NCBI GenBank assembly: GCA_021521415.1
Contig: JAIQDT010000299.1
Coordinates: 930,001-994,000 of the forward strand
Length of the DNA: 64,000 nucleotides
Reading direction: 5' to 3'
Origin: Bidens hawaiensis
Taxonomy: Eukaryota; Streptophyta; Magnoliopsida; Asterales; Asteraceae
Shown: piece after piece, positions 11,155 through 25,098 of the stretch
Layout: each line of letters opens with the position of its first letter
How positions within the stretch are numbered: the stretch's first letter is position 1
Notes under the pieces: model-generated
Databases searched by the model: none
Told to the model about the DNA's origin: nothing
The model's input: the letters and a program-made list of their open reading frames with translations, nothing else
Position numbers and translations under genes: made by a program

Positions 11155-11554
11155 ATGCCGCAACGGTCCGCAGACCTTAGTGTGGTTTACCCGACATAGG
11201 GCCACTGTGCAAGGGAGTCTCCCAAATAGTACGACCCATACAAGCCACAGGCTCACTCCTTGAGTTAATGATTGCGTAATTTAAAGTGGGACAAAAACAT
11301 CGCAGAAACAGTTCTTGATAAATATCACACCATAAATAAATCACAACATGTATTCAGCGCAATAAGTTTAAGTAAAAAGGGCGGTACGAAACTCACCTCA
11401 GTTTGTATGCAATATGTGTATATGAAGATAATCTACGAGCTTGCAGCTACGTTAAGAACCACCAAGTACGCCTAGTATATATATTAATCAACAATAAGTT
11501 ATTGGAAAACAATCTAAAATGTATAGGTATTGTGTACTAGTTAATTCTAAGTGC
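11155..11554 (-). mobile_element. LTR remnant of the same broad gypsy LTR group
   Basis: Carries the group's GGCGGTACGAAACTCACC block (about 11380) and a CAAATAGTACGACC-to-GAGTTAATGATTGCG stretch with the same order as the solo LTRs at 15858 and 19220. It is the host for the copia insertion (GTCAT) and for the solo LTR at 11560 (TAGTC). I cannot place its ends; it may continue past 14636. Confidence 0.45.
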
Positions 11555-11559
11555 TAGTC

Positions 11560-14500
11560 TGTAACACCCCGTAACCGCAGCGGAAACGTAAACGGGATGC
11601 AACAGACACCTCTGATATCAACCACATTGTTTATAAAGAAAACTGAATACATTAATATACTTCAAATTACATTATCTCATATTTCATTACCGTCACACAC
11701 ATCATACAATACGATACATAATTCTATTTATTATAATGTATCCTAACATCCCGCACGCAAATCTTACACACATCAAGCACTTAGCACGTAAGCAATCACT
11801 TCATCGTAATTGTACCTGAAAAGCATGTGAGAAAACGGGTCAACTACGAATAGTTGGTGAGTTTCACAATTTGAGTAAACCATGATAAATCCATATCATA
11901 AGATAATATTATCGATGTAATTATGCTGAGCGCACAAGTGAAACCTCTGACTATCCACACACAACCCCCGTGGCATACTCCGCCCACGGACCTGCCCCAA
12001 ACCGCTATGTCTAACATTACATAGCAAAATATATATAACAACAAAATAGACATGTGCAACTGGCTGGGAAACATTAGCAAATCCATGCCGGACCAGTTGG
12101 GTTTGTCAGACCAATAGTACTATCCACACTCTACCGGCTTTCAGTTAATCACTCGTGTTCCGGGGCCTTAGAATGTTAGCAACTCAGACAATTACCATCT
12201 TAGTACATTTCCGTACGATTCCCGTACAATAAAAAATATATAAATCCACGCAAATCCATGCGTTCAGTATGTACTTAAACATTTCAGTAGTAACATGCTT
12301 CCGCCCCGAGAAAATATTTAAAAACAATTCAGAATAAGGGGCTCGTGAAACTCACCTTAGCACATGCAAGCAGGTAACAACAGTCATTATTAGTTAACAC
12401 GTCCAATCTGTAATATGATCCCTAAGATCGTTATTATACATTTATAGTTTATATAATCTTTAACCGTGTTAACCGGTACATCTGGGGACACTGTTAACCC
12501 AGTACTGTACCCGTTCCGGGGGCAATGTTAACCCAGAAACACTTCTCCGGACTCAGATTGTGATATCGTTTAGAGTTCAGTAGTCAAACTTACTATTAGT
12601 TTGTTTTTCCCGTTTTGCGTGCCTAGCATGGTTATCCGTTTTTACGTTTCAAAAATGAGTTTGGTCACACACGACCCGAAAATAGTCGTTGACTGATAAT
12701 TTAATTAAAGTTGTGAAATTAGAGCTCGGTTTAGACGCCCCGATTGGCCGCGGGACCCGTTTCCGTCTTTAGTGCACCGGAAACTGTTATCGTTTAAAAT
12801 TACCCAAATCATCCGAATTATTTTCGGATAATTTATTTTTACTTGTTTAACTCAGTTATATGAAAATAGTTCATTTTTAGGGTTTTTATACACCAGTCAG
12901 CTCGTCTACCCGAACTTTGCTGGTTTACGCGTTTTATATTATAAAAGTTCACTTTTATTCCAAATAAATATCCGTTCATCCTCGGATCTTGAGATTTTGC
13001 ACTAATAACATTTTGACAGTGGGAAAATTAATAAAAATATTTCTAGAATTAATTTTTATATTTATAATTTATTTATCTATTTTTAAACACCATTTAAACA
13101 CTAAATATGTCGTAAATACCAAACGACCTTAGAAAAATCCCAAATTTTTCCTGGATGACCCCTGCCATCCACATAGTCCCCTGTAATTTTTCCAGAACCA
13201 AGATCTCTTTTTACATGCCATTTTCACTAAAACCGAGCTAGAAAACCCTATAACTCGTTTAACCGAAAAGCCTACTTAGACTTCTCCAACTGACCTAAAA
13301 TTTTGTGTGTGACTTATAAATGTTATAAAAAGCTTATCTGGAATTTTCCAGAATTTTTCATGATATTTAACTATTTTCACCATTTTTGGCCAAAACCGAG
13401 CATTAAATTCACCAAATATTCATCATTTGTCCAAAAATTACCAAAATTTCACAGAACTCTTATTTTCATGTGTTTAACACCTCTGTCAAATTTCATGACC
13501 TAACTCTAAACCGTCAACAATCTGTCCAAAAACTCTTAACCGAACATAAACCGAATATACCTTTCGATCTCCGCCACTACAAGCTACAAACTCGTTTTTC
13601 CGCCTTATCTACCAATAAATACAGAACCTACAACCAACATACCACAATACCAAGCAAGTTATACTCACAATCAAGCCTCTTACACTATAGTTTCGGTTAT
13701 TGTTTCAAAACTAAAGTTTAAACCGTAAAAATTCGTTTTTGGTTCGTTTAACTCCTTTCTTGGACCAAGATCCCTTGTATAACCCGTATACATCACTTGA
13801 TTATGCAAGAATCGGTTTTCATCTTTGAAACCTCATTTTCTTGCAAATAAACTCAAGAAACGAAGATGGAAACGTATATAACTCGATTTTTACCTTGTTT
13901 CTCTTGCTAAAATTCCGGGTTTTTGAGTGGAAATGTGGAGAGAACACAAAGATCTTGAAGATTTGTTGTTAAAAAAATAACAAGGCAATGGGGGTTATCC
14001 CCTTATGCCGATCGAAATATGAGGGGGGTGGGGTGGGACCCACCTCTCCATTTCTAGCCACATATTTGGATTATGGAAATCCGGATAATGTTGTGGATAA
14101 TCTGGTTCAGTTCGTTTTTCGGTTAAATGTTTAATTCGGCTTAAAACGATCGTTTTCGGCTTAAAAAATGAAATTTATTTAAAACCGATTTAAAAACTTT
14201 AAAAACTTAAACCATGACATTTATTAACTTAAAACATCATATTATTAATTATTGCGCATCTTTTTCGGCTTGATCGATCATCTCTTGCTCGGTTTGGTAT
14301 TGAAGGTTTCGTTTAATGTACCGACGTATCATTAAATCGAAATTCTTTTTCTGTGCCGTACTTTACTTATCCTGAAGCATTAATGCTTCGTAAAATCACT
14401 AAATATTATAGGTATCGTCTATAATTGAACCCTCGATTCGTTCGGGTTTCAATAACTATCGATCGATTAATCGCATATTCAATACGATGAATTATATATT

Positions 14501-14630
14501 CACGTACAATCAATACAGTGAACCATGTATTCTCGTATAATTACTATGGTAATTCACGTACCCGACATTAAATACAACGTAACTATTGTCTACCGGTTAG
14601 GGTATACCTGGTTTAGTCGGAATCGTTACA
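11560..14630 (-). mobile_element. solo LTR, gypsy family B
   Basis: Starts TGTAACACCCCG and ends GGAATCGTTACA, with perfect TSD TAGTC at 11555-11559 and 14631-14635. No internal domain. The sense strand is minus, judged from module order: arm GGTGAGTTTCAC (12356-12345), then arm GTGAAACTCACC (11867-11856) overlapping hairpin CAACTA-TTCG-TAGTTG (11856-11841), then TTTTCAGGTAC. The arms are a perfect 12-bp inverted pair. Short open frames at 13303-13721 have no family resemblance and are treated as chance. Confidence 0.93.
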
Positions 14631-14635
14631 TAGTC

Positions 14636-15852
14636 AATGTGTTGGGTTCCGGATGAATAAAGGTTCCTTTTATGGAAAGTTTACACTTGTACAAGTTTAA
14701 AACATTGATGTTGTGTGTTTAAGTTTATAGTTTAGTTTCTATGAGTTTTAATTATTTCGGTTCACTTGGTTGGTTTTAATAAAGTTTCCATCTTTGGGAA
14801 GTTCGGGCCTTCGGTTGGGTTTCGGGTTACCGTATATATTATTCACATCAAATGTTCAATGACTCTTGTTTAAAATTAACTATGTCTTGAGGTTTTAAAA
14901 GTTGGCAATGCCGGTTATTACTAGTGTTTTCGGTTTTTAACGATATCTTGAAAGAATCTATAATATATATAAACGAGACCTTTAAAAGCTCTTTGGTTAA
15001 TTCCTAAATTCTCTCAAGCCACCAGATTGCTTTATTTGTAAATGGAGGCTTTTCATGCATTTGACCCGAATTCACGGGTATGGGTCTCACCAAACCCAGA
15101 TGGCTCTTAAACGGGTTATAACATCTTATTAATTAAAAATAAATCTTTTTAAATATTTGATATGAAAATCCTATAAAATATGGATATATAAAAAATTAAT
15201 ATCCAATATTTTTTAAAAAAAAATATTATTTATAATTAAGAAACAATTTTATAGTAAAAGAAATAAACGGGTCATGGGTTACCAAACTCAGATAGCTTTT
15301 AAACGGGTTATAACATATAATTTATTTGTGAAACCCTTTCATCATCAAACCCTAAGTATATTATTAACTTTTTAACAATAAAGAAAATTAAAATCCAAAA
15401 AAATAAATATTAAAAAACGAAAAATATAAAACAACCTTCGTAATATGGGGGATAAAACCTAGTAGTATATATATACAAACACATTTGTATCTAAAAGCTC
15501 TTATTTTCCAGATGTATATGTGTTATAAATATTTTCAAGGTATGATATTTCAGTAAATTTGACGTTGTACGATTTTAGTACTCGTGCTTTCGTTTAATGT
15601 TCAATTTGGCATAAATTGGGTTAGAGGCTTAATTGTAAAATAAATAAACACTCAAATTATGATTTTATTAACCTATACTTGCTGTTGAAAATCAGAAACT
15701 TCAAATTTTGTATTTTTCAAAATGCTTGTTCGGTACATGTTGGTCAATCGTAACTCGAGTTTAAACACTATTTCCTAACAAAAAGGGTGTTGTAAATATC
15801 GAAAATGGTTCTTAACATTATAATAAATTATTTTAAATATAGCATCTTGAAA
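14636..15852. other. gene-free AT-rich spacer with an imperfect direct repeat
   Basis: No open frame of note. Two related stretches at about 15081-15123 and 15276-15316 (ending 'aaacgggttataacat') lie about 195 bp apart. Possibly the continuation of the LTR remnant at 11155. Confidence 0.4.
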
Positions 15853-15857
15853 AATAT

Positions 15858-18800
15858 TGTCACATCCCGTTAAGCGATTTGCGGAAGCATAAAACGGAAA
15901 TGTAACAGACACCTTTGATATCAACCACATTGTTTATAAAAAACAATACAAACTACTTTACAATATTTTACATTGATCTAACTTCATTTACCACTAGGTG
16001 ATAAAAACTAAATCCAACCCGTTAAGCCGCTTTACTTCCTATTAGCACACTTGCATCAATTCACCCAACATTTATCGCAAGTTAAACACGTAGCACATTA
16101 ACTTTCTAATCCAATCTAGCACCTGAAAAACATGTTAAAAAGGGTCAACTACAATTAGTTGGTGAGTTTCACGAGTTTCAAGAAATTAGTTATGCGTATA
16201 GCAATCACAGTTTGTAAATACGCAAGTATGTATGTATGTATGTTCGCAAGTAAGTTTGTTTGTATGTTTATGATGTAATTATGCTAAGCTATAGTGAAGC
16301 CTAAACTGTTCGTGCTGCGTGACTCCATTTCCCACGCTCAAACAACCATTGTGGCCCCTTTTCTACCCACAACATGCCCCGAGTAGCTATGTCTAACACT
16401 ACATAGCGTGTTTGTATAATTATGGTCGTGTGCAAACGGTTTTATGTCTTGGCAAACCGTGCCCGCTCCGTTTGGTTTGTCAAACCAATAGTACTATTCA
16501 CAAGCCACCGGATCGAAGTTAATCACTGTGTTCGTGGGGACTTTTGTGTGTTAGCACTTAGATAATTTCCATCATCAAACAATTCATAGTGTACATATAT
16601 GTATCAACATGTTTTTCACCCCAAAAGTTCGTAAAAACAGTTTAAAAGTAGGGTCATGAAACTCACGGTTTAATCAGTATTCAGTAACGCAACACTTCAG
16701 GGTTTGCTTGACTTGTAATCACCGGTTCCTATAATCAATATTATAATAATATTAATATTTTAATATTATTATAATCTCAATACTAAACTGGGCTGTTTAT
16801 CTAATCTGGGTACAGCTGTTACGCCCAGAAAGTGTCAATAGGCTTAGATTGTGATGTTGTCCAATGTCTAACACGTAAAACCGAACTTGGCTCGGTTTCC
16901 CCGTTTTCCTAGCTGGGCCAAGTTGTTCGTTTATGAGTTCAGAAAACAGTTATAGGAATGTAAGCTTGGGTAAATGTGTTGGTCGATAAAATGATTTATA
17001 AAGAAAGATCACACATTGGGGTTCTGGATTCACTACGGGGCTCGTTTCCGTTTATTCAGCTTAATTTGGAGAAAAATGCGCACAATCTATCCAGATTGTC
17101 TAAATTTCTCATAAAAAGTTCGTTTTTACTTAATTAATCCAAAATTATGATTCTTGGTCACTTTTGATATTCTGATATTCCGACAGGTTCCTTAATCACG
17201 AACTCGTCGGCTTATGTCAAAATCGAATTTGTTAAAATCTTCAAAATTTAGCACAATTAATTATTCATTAATCATTAAATTATGAAAAATTAGCCACTTA
17301 TCAATTAAAATATGTAGATTTTTATAAAAATATTTATAGAATTATTTACTGATTATTAATTTATAAAAATTCATTTTATCTGTTATATTTAGCCTGAAAA
17401 TCGTCCGTTTATACCAAACAATTTCCGAAAAATCCGCCAAAATTTTTGAGTGACCAGAATATATCTCAAAACAACCTGGAAAAAATTCCAAACTCTAACA
17501 ATCTTGCCAATCATCTTTTTCGAGCAAAAAACGACTATGAAAATTCAAATAAACGCAAATACACAAAACCTACTTAGGTTTTTCCAAATGACCCCAAATT
17601 TCATATGTGATCATAATATACCAAATCTGAGTTTCCCACAAAATATCTTAATTTTTCAAGCATTTTAACTATTTTTCCCAAATAAATGCCCCAATTTGGT
17701 AATAAATTCGCCAAATATTCTCGAATGGTCGAAAAATTACCAAATTTGAACAGGGACTTAATGATACGGTCCCTGATGTTCCTTGAAAAATTTCATGACT
17801 TAAAAATATGCACATCACAATAGAATCCTAAACAGCCCGTAATCGAGCATTTCGGCATTACCTTTGCGGTTTTCGCCCGTTTTCGCTTTCTTAATCCAAT
17901 TTCCGGGTTCTTGTGCTTCTAAATAAGCTAAATACAGGTCCTATATCACAAAAAAGCAAGTTTCATCAACACAACAGTCCGTTAACTTAGGGTATAAAAC
18001 CAAACTTTTGAACCGTAAAATTGCTGTTTAAACCCTCTAATCCGTGTTTATGGCCAAAAAAACTATCAAACCAGGTTCCTAACCATGTGTATGATCAAAG
18101 TATATTTTTGGACCATTTTTAGGATTTTTGCATGGTTAGGAATGATTTTTAGCAATTAAACTAAGTTTATATGTTATTTAACCTAATTAAAACAAGTTAA
18201 AATGATAAAAATAATGAAAATACCTAGGTTTTTTTAAAGAGTTGATGAAGTGCAGAAGCTCTCTAAAAGTTTAAGATGAGTTTGATGCCAAAAAATATCT
18301 TACAACTTATTTTATATTAAAAGATAGCTTAAGGGGAGTGTAGAACCCCATTTGCGTACAGTATGATTTTTGGCCCATTTGGGCCTTAGTTTTGCCCATT
18401 TCTCTAAGTTTGTGGGTCCATACGTAAAATACCAAGTCCAAATTTATTTTGGGTTCGGTTTTTGACGTGAAAAACATATTGGGTACACCAAACAGAGCGA
18501 AAACGAGTGTTTTTCGGTTATTTTTGTATAAATTTATAAAAACATACTATACATTTATAAAAATTCAAAATATTTTTGCGGATCGCTTAAAACATTTCAA
18601 ATAAGTGTTTGGTAAGTCTTTTTCGACTTAATGGATGATACAATGCTTGTTTTGTAACTATCTTTCGCGTTTAAATCTATAGCGGATAGTTAAACGAGCA
18701 TGTTTTCGTTTAACTGGTTTGCTATCGAACTAAGGCCATAATACTAATATATTAGCATATATTAAACGTATATAACTTATAGATGCCCCCAAGATATCTG

Positions 18801-18912
18801 GGTCATAACCAGACCCGTTTGGTTAATCGTTTGGTCGATACGCAATAAGCCGTTAATTGCTTATTCGGGTTGTAAACAATAAGGTTTATCCAGTTTTGTC
18901 ATGAATGTCACA
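15858..18912 (-). mobile_element. solo LTR, gypsy family C, copy 1
   Basis: Starts TGTCACATCCCG and ends AATGTCACA, with perfect TSD AATAT at 15853-15857 and 18913-18917. Aligns along its length with the copy at 19220. Sense-strand arms: GTGAGTTTCA (16666-16657) and TGAAACTCAC (16171-16162), followed by hairpin CAACTA-ATTG-TAGTTG (16161-16146). No coding sequence. Confidence 0.93.
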
Positions 18913-19219
18913 AATATCCATTTTATATTTTTGAAGTCTAGTTTTTAAAAGTTGGTCCGTTTATCCGTTTTAACGAAATAACACTTTTAAGCTCATAAAC
19001 GGGCCCATTTTCTAAAACCACTTATCCTTAAAAATTTTTATAGCTTATATTTCTACATTTTAACTCATAAGTTTATGTTTCGAATTCATACTTTTATAGT
19101 TTCAGTTTTTGAGAAATAAACCGTTTCCAAAAATGCCCTTTAATTATAATTTTAGCAAAACTTACTTTTTGTTATCGAATTTGTTAAGACCTGTTGTAAT
19201 ACATAGAAATAGGTTGTTT

Positions 19220-22200
19220 TATCACACCCCGACTAGCACAATGCGGAAGCGTAAAACGGGAATGTAACAGACACCTCTAGTATCAACACATTGTTTATAA
19301 AGAAACATTACAAACTAATTTACAATATATTACATTTCATTGTTCTATCATTGTTTTACAGTCTAGGTGATTCAAACAAAACTAGTTCGTTAACTATACG
19401 ATCTTACTACTAGTATCCTTGCTTCTATTCACATAGCATCAACCACACACCTTGGGCAAGTAACAGATCACCAAATCACTCCGATTTAGGTACACCTGAA
19501 AAGCAGTTTAAAACGGGTCAACTACTAGAGTTGGTGAGTTTCACGAGTTTCGAGAAAACAATAATGAGTATTCACAAGTTAACACTTGTAATCATGAAAT
19601 AAGTATGTATGTATGTATGTAAATGATGTAATTATGCTAAGCTACAGTGAAGCCTTGACTGTATGTGTTGTGTGCATCCATTTCCCACGCTCAATCAACC
19701 ACTGTGGCCCCTTTCCGCCCACAACATGCCCCAAGTAGCTATGTCTAACACTACATAGCGTGTTGTATAATTATGGTCATGTGCAAACGGGGTAAAGTCT
19801 CAGCAATACATGCTGGCTCCGTTTGGGTTTGTCAAACCAATAGTACTATTCACAAGCCACCGGCTCGAAGTTAATCACTGTGTTAGTGGGGACTTTCGTG
19901 TGTTAGCACTTAGATAATTCACATCAATACATGTTTCAGGTATGTATATGTAATCAAACATGCTTTTCACCCCAAAAGTTCGTAAAAATGTTTAAAGAGT
20001 GGGGTCATGAAACTCACGGTTTAGTAGATAATCAGTACTGTATCAGCTCGTGGTTTGTTCGGATCCGCTATCAGTAGTTCCTATAATCAATATTAATATT
20101 TTAATATTATTATAATCTCAATACTAAACTGGGCTGTATAACTAATCTGGGTGTAGCTGGAACGCCCAGAAAGTGGCAATAGGCTTAGGTTGTGATGTTG
20201 TTCAATGTCCAATACTTAAAACTGAACTTGGCTTAGATTCCCGTTTTCCCAGCTGGGCCAAGTTGTTCGTTTACGCGTTCAGAAAAAAGTTATAGGAAAA
20301 TAAGCTTGGGTAAATGTATTGGTTAATAACATGATTTAGTTATAAAGAAGGATCACATACTGGGGTCCCAAATTAGCCACGGGGCCCGTTTTCGTTTATT
20401 CAGTTTGATTTGAGACGAAACGCGCACAATCCACCCGGATTGTCCAGGTTTCTCATAGAAAAGTTCGTTTTTACTTAATTAATCCAAAAATATGATTTTT
20501 GATCACTCTTGGTGTATTGATATTCCCGCAGGTTCGTTCGTCGCGAACTTGCCAGTTTTTATAAAATTGAATTTGTTTAATCTTTAAATTAGCATAATTA
20601 ATTAACCGTTAATCATTAAATTATGAAAATTTAGCCACTTATCAATTAAAATATATAGATTTTTATAAAAATATTTCTGGAATTATTTACTGATTTATTA
20701 ATTTATAAAAATTCATTTTACCAGCTATATTTCGCCTGAAAATCGTCCGTTTACCCCAAAAAATTTCCAAAAATTCCACAAAAATTCCTGAATGCTCAAA
20801 TCATGTCCCAAATCAACCTGTATCAATTCCAGAATGTAAAAAGCTCGTGCGATATTCTTTTCGGCCCAAATTCAGCTATAAAAATTCACACAAACGCATA
20901 TAAACAAAATACCTTTAAACTTCTCCAAATAATCCCAAAATTCATATGTGGTCAAAATACATCAAATCTGATTTCCCAGAAAAATTTCATAATTTTTGAA
21001 GTATTTTAGCTATTTTTACTAAATAAACGTCCCAATTCGTTAATAAATTCGCCATATATTCTCGGATGGTCGAAAAATTACCAAATTTTAACAGGGACTC
21101 ATTGACATAGTCCCTGATGTCCCTGAAAAATTTCAAGGCCTAATAATATGGACATCACAACCTTAACCTAAATAGTCCGTAAGCGAGTGTTTCGGCATTA
21201 CCTTAGTGGGTTTGGCTCGTTTCCGACTTTCTAATCTAGTTTTCAGGTTCTTGTGATTCTATGCAAGCTATATAAAAGTCCTATATCACAAACCAAGCAG
21301 GTTTCATAAATAGAACAGCCCTTTAACTTAGGGTTTCGGCTAGTGCACAAAAACGAACTATTGAACCGTAAAAACGCCGTTTCAACCCTTTAATCCGTGT
21401 TTATGGCAAAAAAAACTATCAAAACAGGTTCCTTACCATGTGTATGATCAAAACATGTATATGGACTATTTTTAGGAGTTTTACATGGTTAAGAATGATT
21501 TTTAGCAATTAAGACATGTTTTTATGGTATTAATCAAGGTTAAACAAGTACAAAAGTTACTTATTTAAGCTCCTTACCTTAGGGTTTGAAGGATTCTAGA
21601 AAAATCAGGTTGCAGCTGCTTGGACCTCAACTATTATAAATTAGAATGAATAAACAAGCTTGCAAAACAAGTTTTATAAAAAGAATTGGGGGGTGGGGTG
21701 TGTGGTCCGATCGGAAGGCTTATGGGCCCATTTTAGCCCAATTTTCTGATTTCTCAAGCCCAAATACGAAAAGCCCAGTCCAAATTTAGTTCAGGTTCGG
21801 TTTTTGGCGCGAAAAACTTATCGGGTGCGTTAAACAGTGCGAAAAAATGAGTGTTTTTCGGCTAGTTTTGAGTAAAATTATAAAAACATACTATATGTTT
21901 GTAAAAATCAAAAATATTTTCACGGATCGCTTAAAACATTTCAAATAAGTGTTTGGTAAGTCTTTTTCGGCTTATCGGATGATACAATGCTTGGTTTGTA
22001 ACTATCTTTCGCGTTTAAATCTATAGCGGGTAGTTAAACGAGCATGTTTTCGTTTAACTTGTTTGCTATCGAACTAGGGCCATATTACTAATATTTTAGC
22101 TTGTATAGATCGTATATCACTTATAGATGGCCCCCCGAGATTTCTGGGTCATAACCCGACCTGTTCGGTTAATCGTTCGTTTGTTACGCAAAAGGCATTT

Positions 22201-22258
22201 ATTTGCTAAATCGGTAAATACGTGCTGAGGTGTACCTTGTTTTGGCTCAAATGTCACA
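19220..22258 (-). mobile_element. solo LTR, gypsy family C, copy 2
   Basis: Starts TATCACACCCCG (the usual TG has become TA) and ends AATGTCACA, with perfect TSD TGTTT at 19215-19219 and 22259-22263. Same family as the 15858 copy and only 307 bp from it, but with its own TSD. Arms GTGAGTTTCA (20017-20008) and TGAAACTCAC (19543-19534), and hairpin CAACT-CTAGT-AGTTG (19533-19519). A CCGATCGG palindrome lies near 21705. Confidence 0.93.
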
Positions 22259-22263
22259 TGTTT

Positions 22264-24638
22264 TGACATTTCATGGGTTTTAAAAAGATGCTCATGGCTG
22301 CATTTTCGCTAACGGCCCGGGTTTTGGCCCGTTTGGGTTCTAGTTCGGTTCTAAAAATGATGTTTCACATAAAATAGTTTTGGGTCAGATCGTATTGCAT
22401 TAAAATTACATTTTTGGGTTGTAAAAAGAATGTCATCATGCTATATATGTTGTATGGCTTGTTTCTTATTAAAACTAGTTACCAAAGCGTCTGTTCGGAA
22501 GACTTTTAAACCCAATTTCAATATTAGCATTTGGGTAAGGACTCAAATAAGCATGTTTAACTTCTGGAAATTATGTTAAATGTCCAGAAGTTAATACAAT
22601 CTTCCATCGGGTTTGCTTTCAAACTAGTTTTCACTTAAACGAGCTACCGGACGCCTACAAGTTGGATTCGATTTTAAGGGTTGCACATTGTGAAACTTTT
22701 TAGAGGTTTATGGTCATGCTCATATTAAGTTCCTCAATATATATTGGTCATAGGTCTTTGTTAGGTAACTTGTTTGATTTTGGATCGAGTTTATAAGTAT
22801 ACACACGACTTTAGTTAACCTCCAAAATTACCCTTAGTAACCAATATTCATCTAAAACCCATTTTTCATCACAAAACATGCTTGGGCCTGTTCTAATATA
22901 TGGTAATGACTTATTTAGAGTTCCATATTGATATTAGGGTAATCGGAACCTTAATAGTGGCTTTAGTCTGTCCCGTTAGCACTTTTGTTCGGTTTTAAAA
23001 ACGACGATTCATATAAAAGGGATTCGGGTCAGATTACATATCGTCAAAACATTATATTTAGGTCTGCAAAAACATGTTATAATGCTATTTAGGTTGCAGG
23101 GATCGTTTCTTAGTTAACGAGTTACCAAAGTGTCGGTTAAGAAGACTTTTAACACTTGGTTTCGATATTATGTTTTGTGGCTGGGTTATACCATTTAAAT
23201 GACTTAAATAATTAGGTTTAACTTCTGGAAGTTAGATGCCGAAAATTTAATATGGTCATATATCGAATTTGTTTTCAAGCTAGTTCACCCTTAAACAAGT
23301 TACCAAATGGCCATTAATGTGGCCATGGTTTTGGGGCTGCATATAATGTAACTTTTAAAGTTCCAAACCAGTAACATTTTCAGCAAGTTCTGATTATTTT
23401 TATAAAGTTAAATGGTTCAGCGCATGACCCGTTAGTTTGGTTTCAAAAACTGAGTTTTCGGTTTAATAGTTAAAGGTTTTAACTTCATGGTTATGATATA
23501 CCCGATTTTAACGTGTTCTTCATTATAGTTTTAGGTTGAATATTAATATGTTTTCTTTAAGTTTGCTGGTTGAGTTTCACACGGGTTCATCACATAGGGT
23601 TTCACGAGTAGAATCGAGCTCTGATTCAGGATGATTCCATATAGCTGAAACAGAAACCTCAGGCTGTGATTTCGTTATAGGTTCATTATAAAATCAAGGG
23701 AATAAGGATAGAGAATGGATTAAACAACAATAGAATGGTGATTACCCGGGGCTGGTTCGTTAGTGCATAGAGAGGTTTAGCGCTGTTGATTTTCTTCTTT
23801 TTCTTGGGCTAGGTTGATTCTTCAAGTGGGAGCAAAGAGTTGCAAATTGTTTGCAAATATGAAGAATGAGAATATTGATTAAGGAAATAAGGATAAGAGA
23901 TGAAGTAATCAGAGGTAGGGTGGTGGTTCGATGGATTGCAATTGGGGAGTAGAGATTTGATTAGAGTATTTGGAGATTTGCAAGATATAATAATATATTT
24001 TGTTGTTTTTATAAGCTTCTTCAATTATTTTATTTAGACTAGATAAGAGAACCGGATGTCATATAAAAACATAGGGTTATGAAATTTAGATAATATGTAG
24101 CGTGTCACATATCTTGTTTTCCGGTTTTTGAGTTTTCTGACCAAAAACGTTTTTCCGGCGACCTGAAACTAACGACGTTAGGATTATGTTAGTCGCGTAC
24201 CATTAGGAACAAATGTGTTAAAAGTTGAGACCTTCAGCAGCCAATTCTTTAGTTGGGACCGATAGTGACCACAAGACAATAGTTGGGATTAATAAAAGCC
24301 AATATACCTTATTATATAACTCAACATATCTTAACCAGTTTACACCTCTAGGTTTGAAACTACAAAATCTTTTTTTTTTATTTTTGTCAGGAGGGTTTTC
24401 TAGTATAAACAGAGACGATGTAGACGTATTTGAATTGCCTCTTTAAACGCCTCTAGATTTCGTCTGTCCATCTTGCCAATTTGAAAACTAGTTGAGGATT
24501 GAAAATTTCTTCGTCAGCTTCTTTGTCCCTACAGCATTTGGAAGAAAATTAAGGCGTTAAGTGAATATATGTCAATGGCTAAATTGGTGTAAAGATCTTG
24601 TATTATAGTAAGCAAGTATTTATAGGGAAAAATTGTAA
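22264..24638. other. gene-free region with a diverged tandem duplication
   Basis: About 22300-22660 and 22960-23315 are diverged copies offset by about 660 bp. They share 'gggtcaga', 'gttaccaaagYgtc' and the 'aacttctggaa' block. Within the first copy AACTTCTGG and CCAGAAGTT can pair. The rest has no recognisable gene or element. Confidence 0.5.
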
Positions 24639-24898
24639 GACCGTCTCTAATAGAAGATTTTTAAAGATTCTTAGAAGAGAGAGAATGTGAGTTGGAAGAG
24701 AGAGATGATGATTTGGAGGAGAGAGGGTGAGCAAAATTCTTGGTGAAGAATGTACTAAGAACATCAATGTGAGGAGAATGGTGGGCTGTGTGAGGAGAAA
24801 GGGAGGAGAGAGAAGAGAGAAAAGAGAGAGAAACGGTGAGCCATGTGCCACATTGCACACATTCTTCATCCAAACAATCACCTCTATTGGTGATGGTC
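24639..24898. mobile_element. Tourist-like MITE (260 bp)
   Basis: Ends GACCGTCTCTAATAG and, inverted, GACCATCACCAATAG (12 of 15 match), with TSD TAA at 24636-24638 and 24899-24901. The interior is purine-rich (AGAGAGAG words), which explains the open frames seen in both directions. The TSD suggests a PIF/Harbinger relative. Confidence 0.7.
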
Positions 24899-25098
24899 TA
24901 AGTACATCTAGCAATAGATGGTTACATAAATTAAAGCTGCATTAAATATTCATTCTAAACAATATTGATTATTTTTTTGCCAAATAAAAAAAAATAAAGA
25001 CAATAGTTTATGCTAGACAAGTCATTCGATAAGATGCTATGCCAAAAACAAAAAACATTGAAAATGTAGTCATTTTACTACAGTGTATTCATTGTCTA

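Noticed and set aside
15858..22258. One LTR retrotransposon with LTRs at 15858 and 19220
   Set aside because: Each LTR has its own TSD and the 307-bp gap has no primer-binding site or coding sequence.
24603..24945. Open frames on both strands
   Set aside because: Caused by the purine-rich interior of a MITE.
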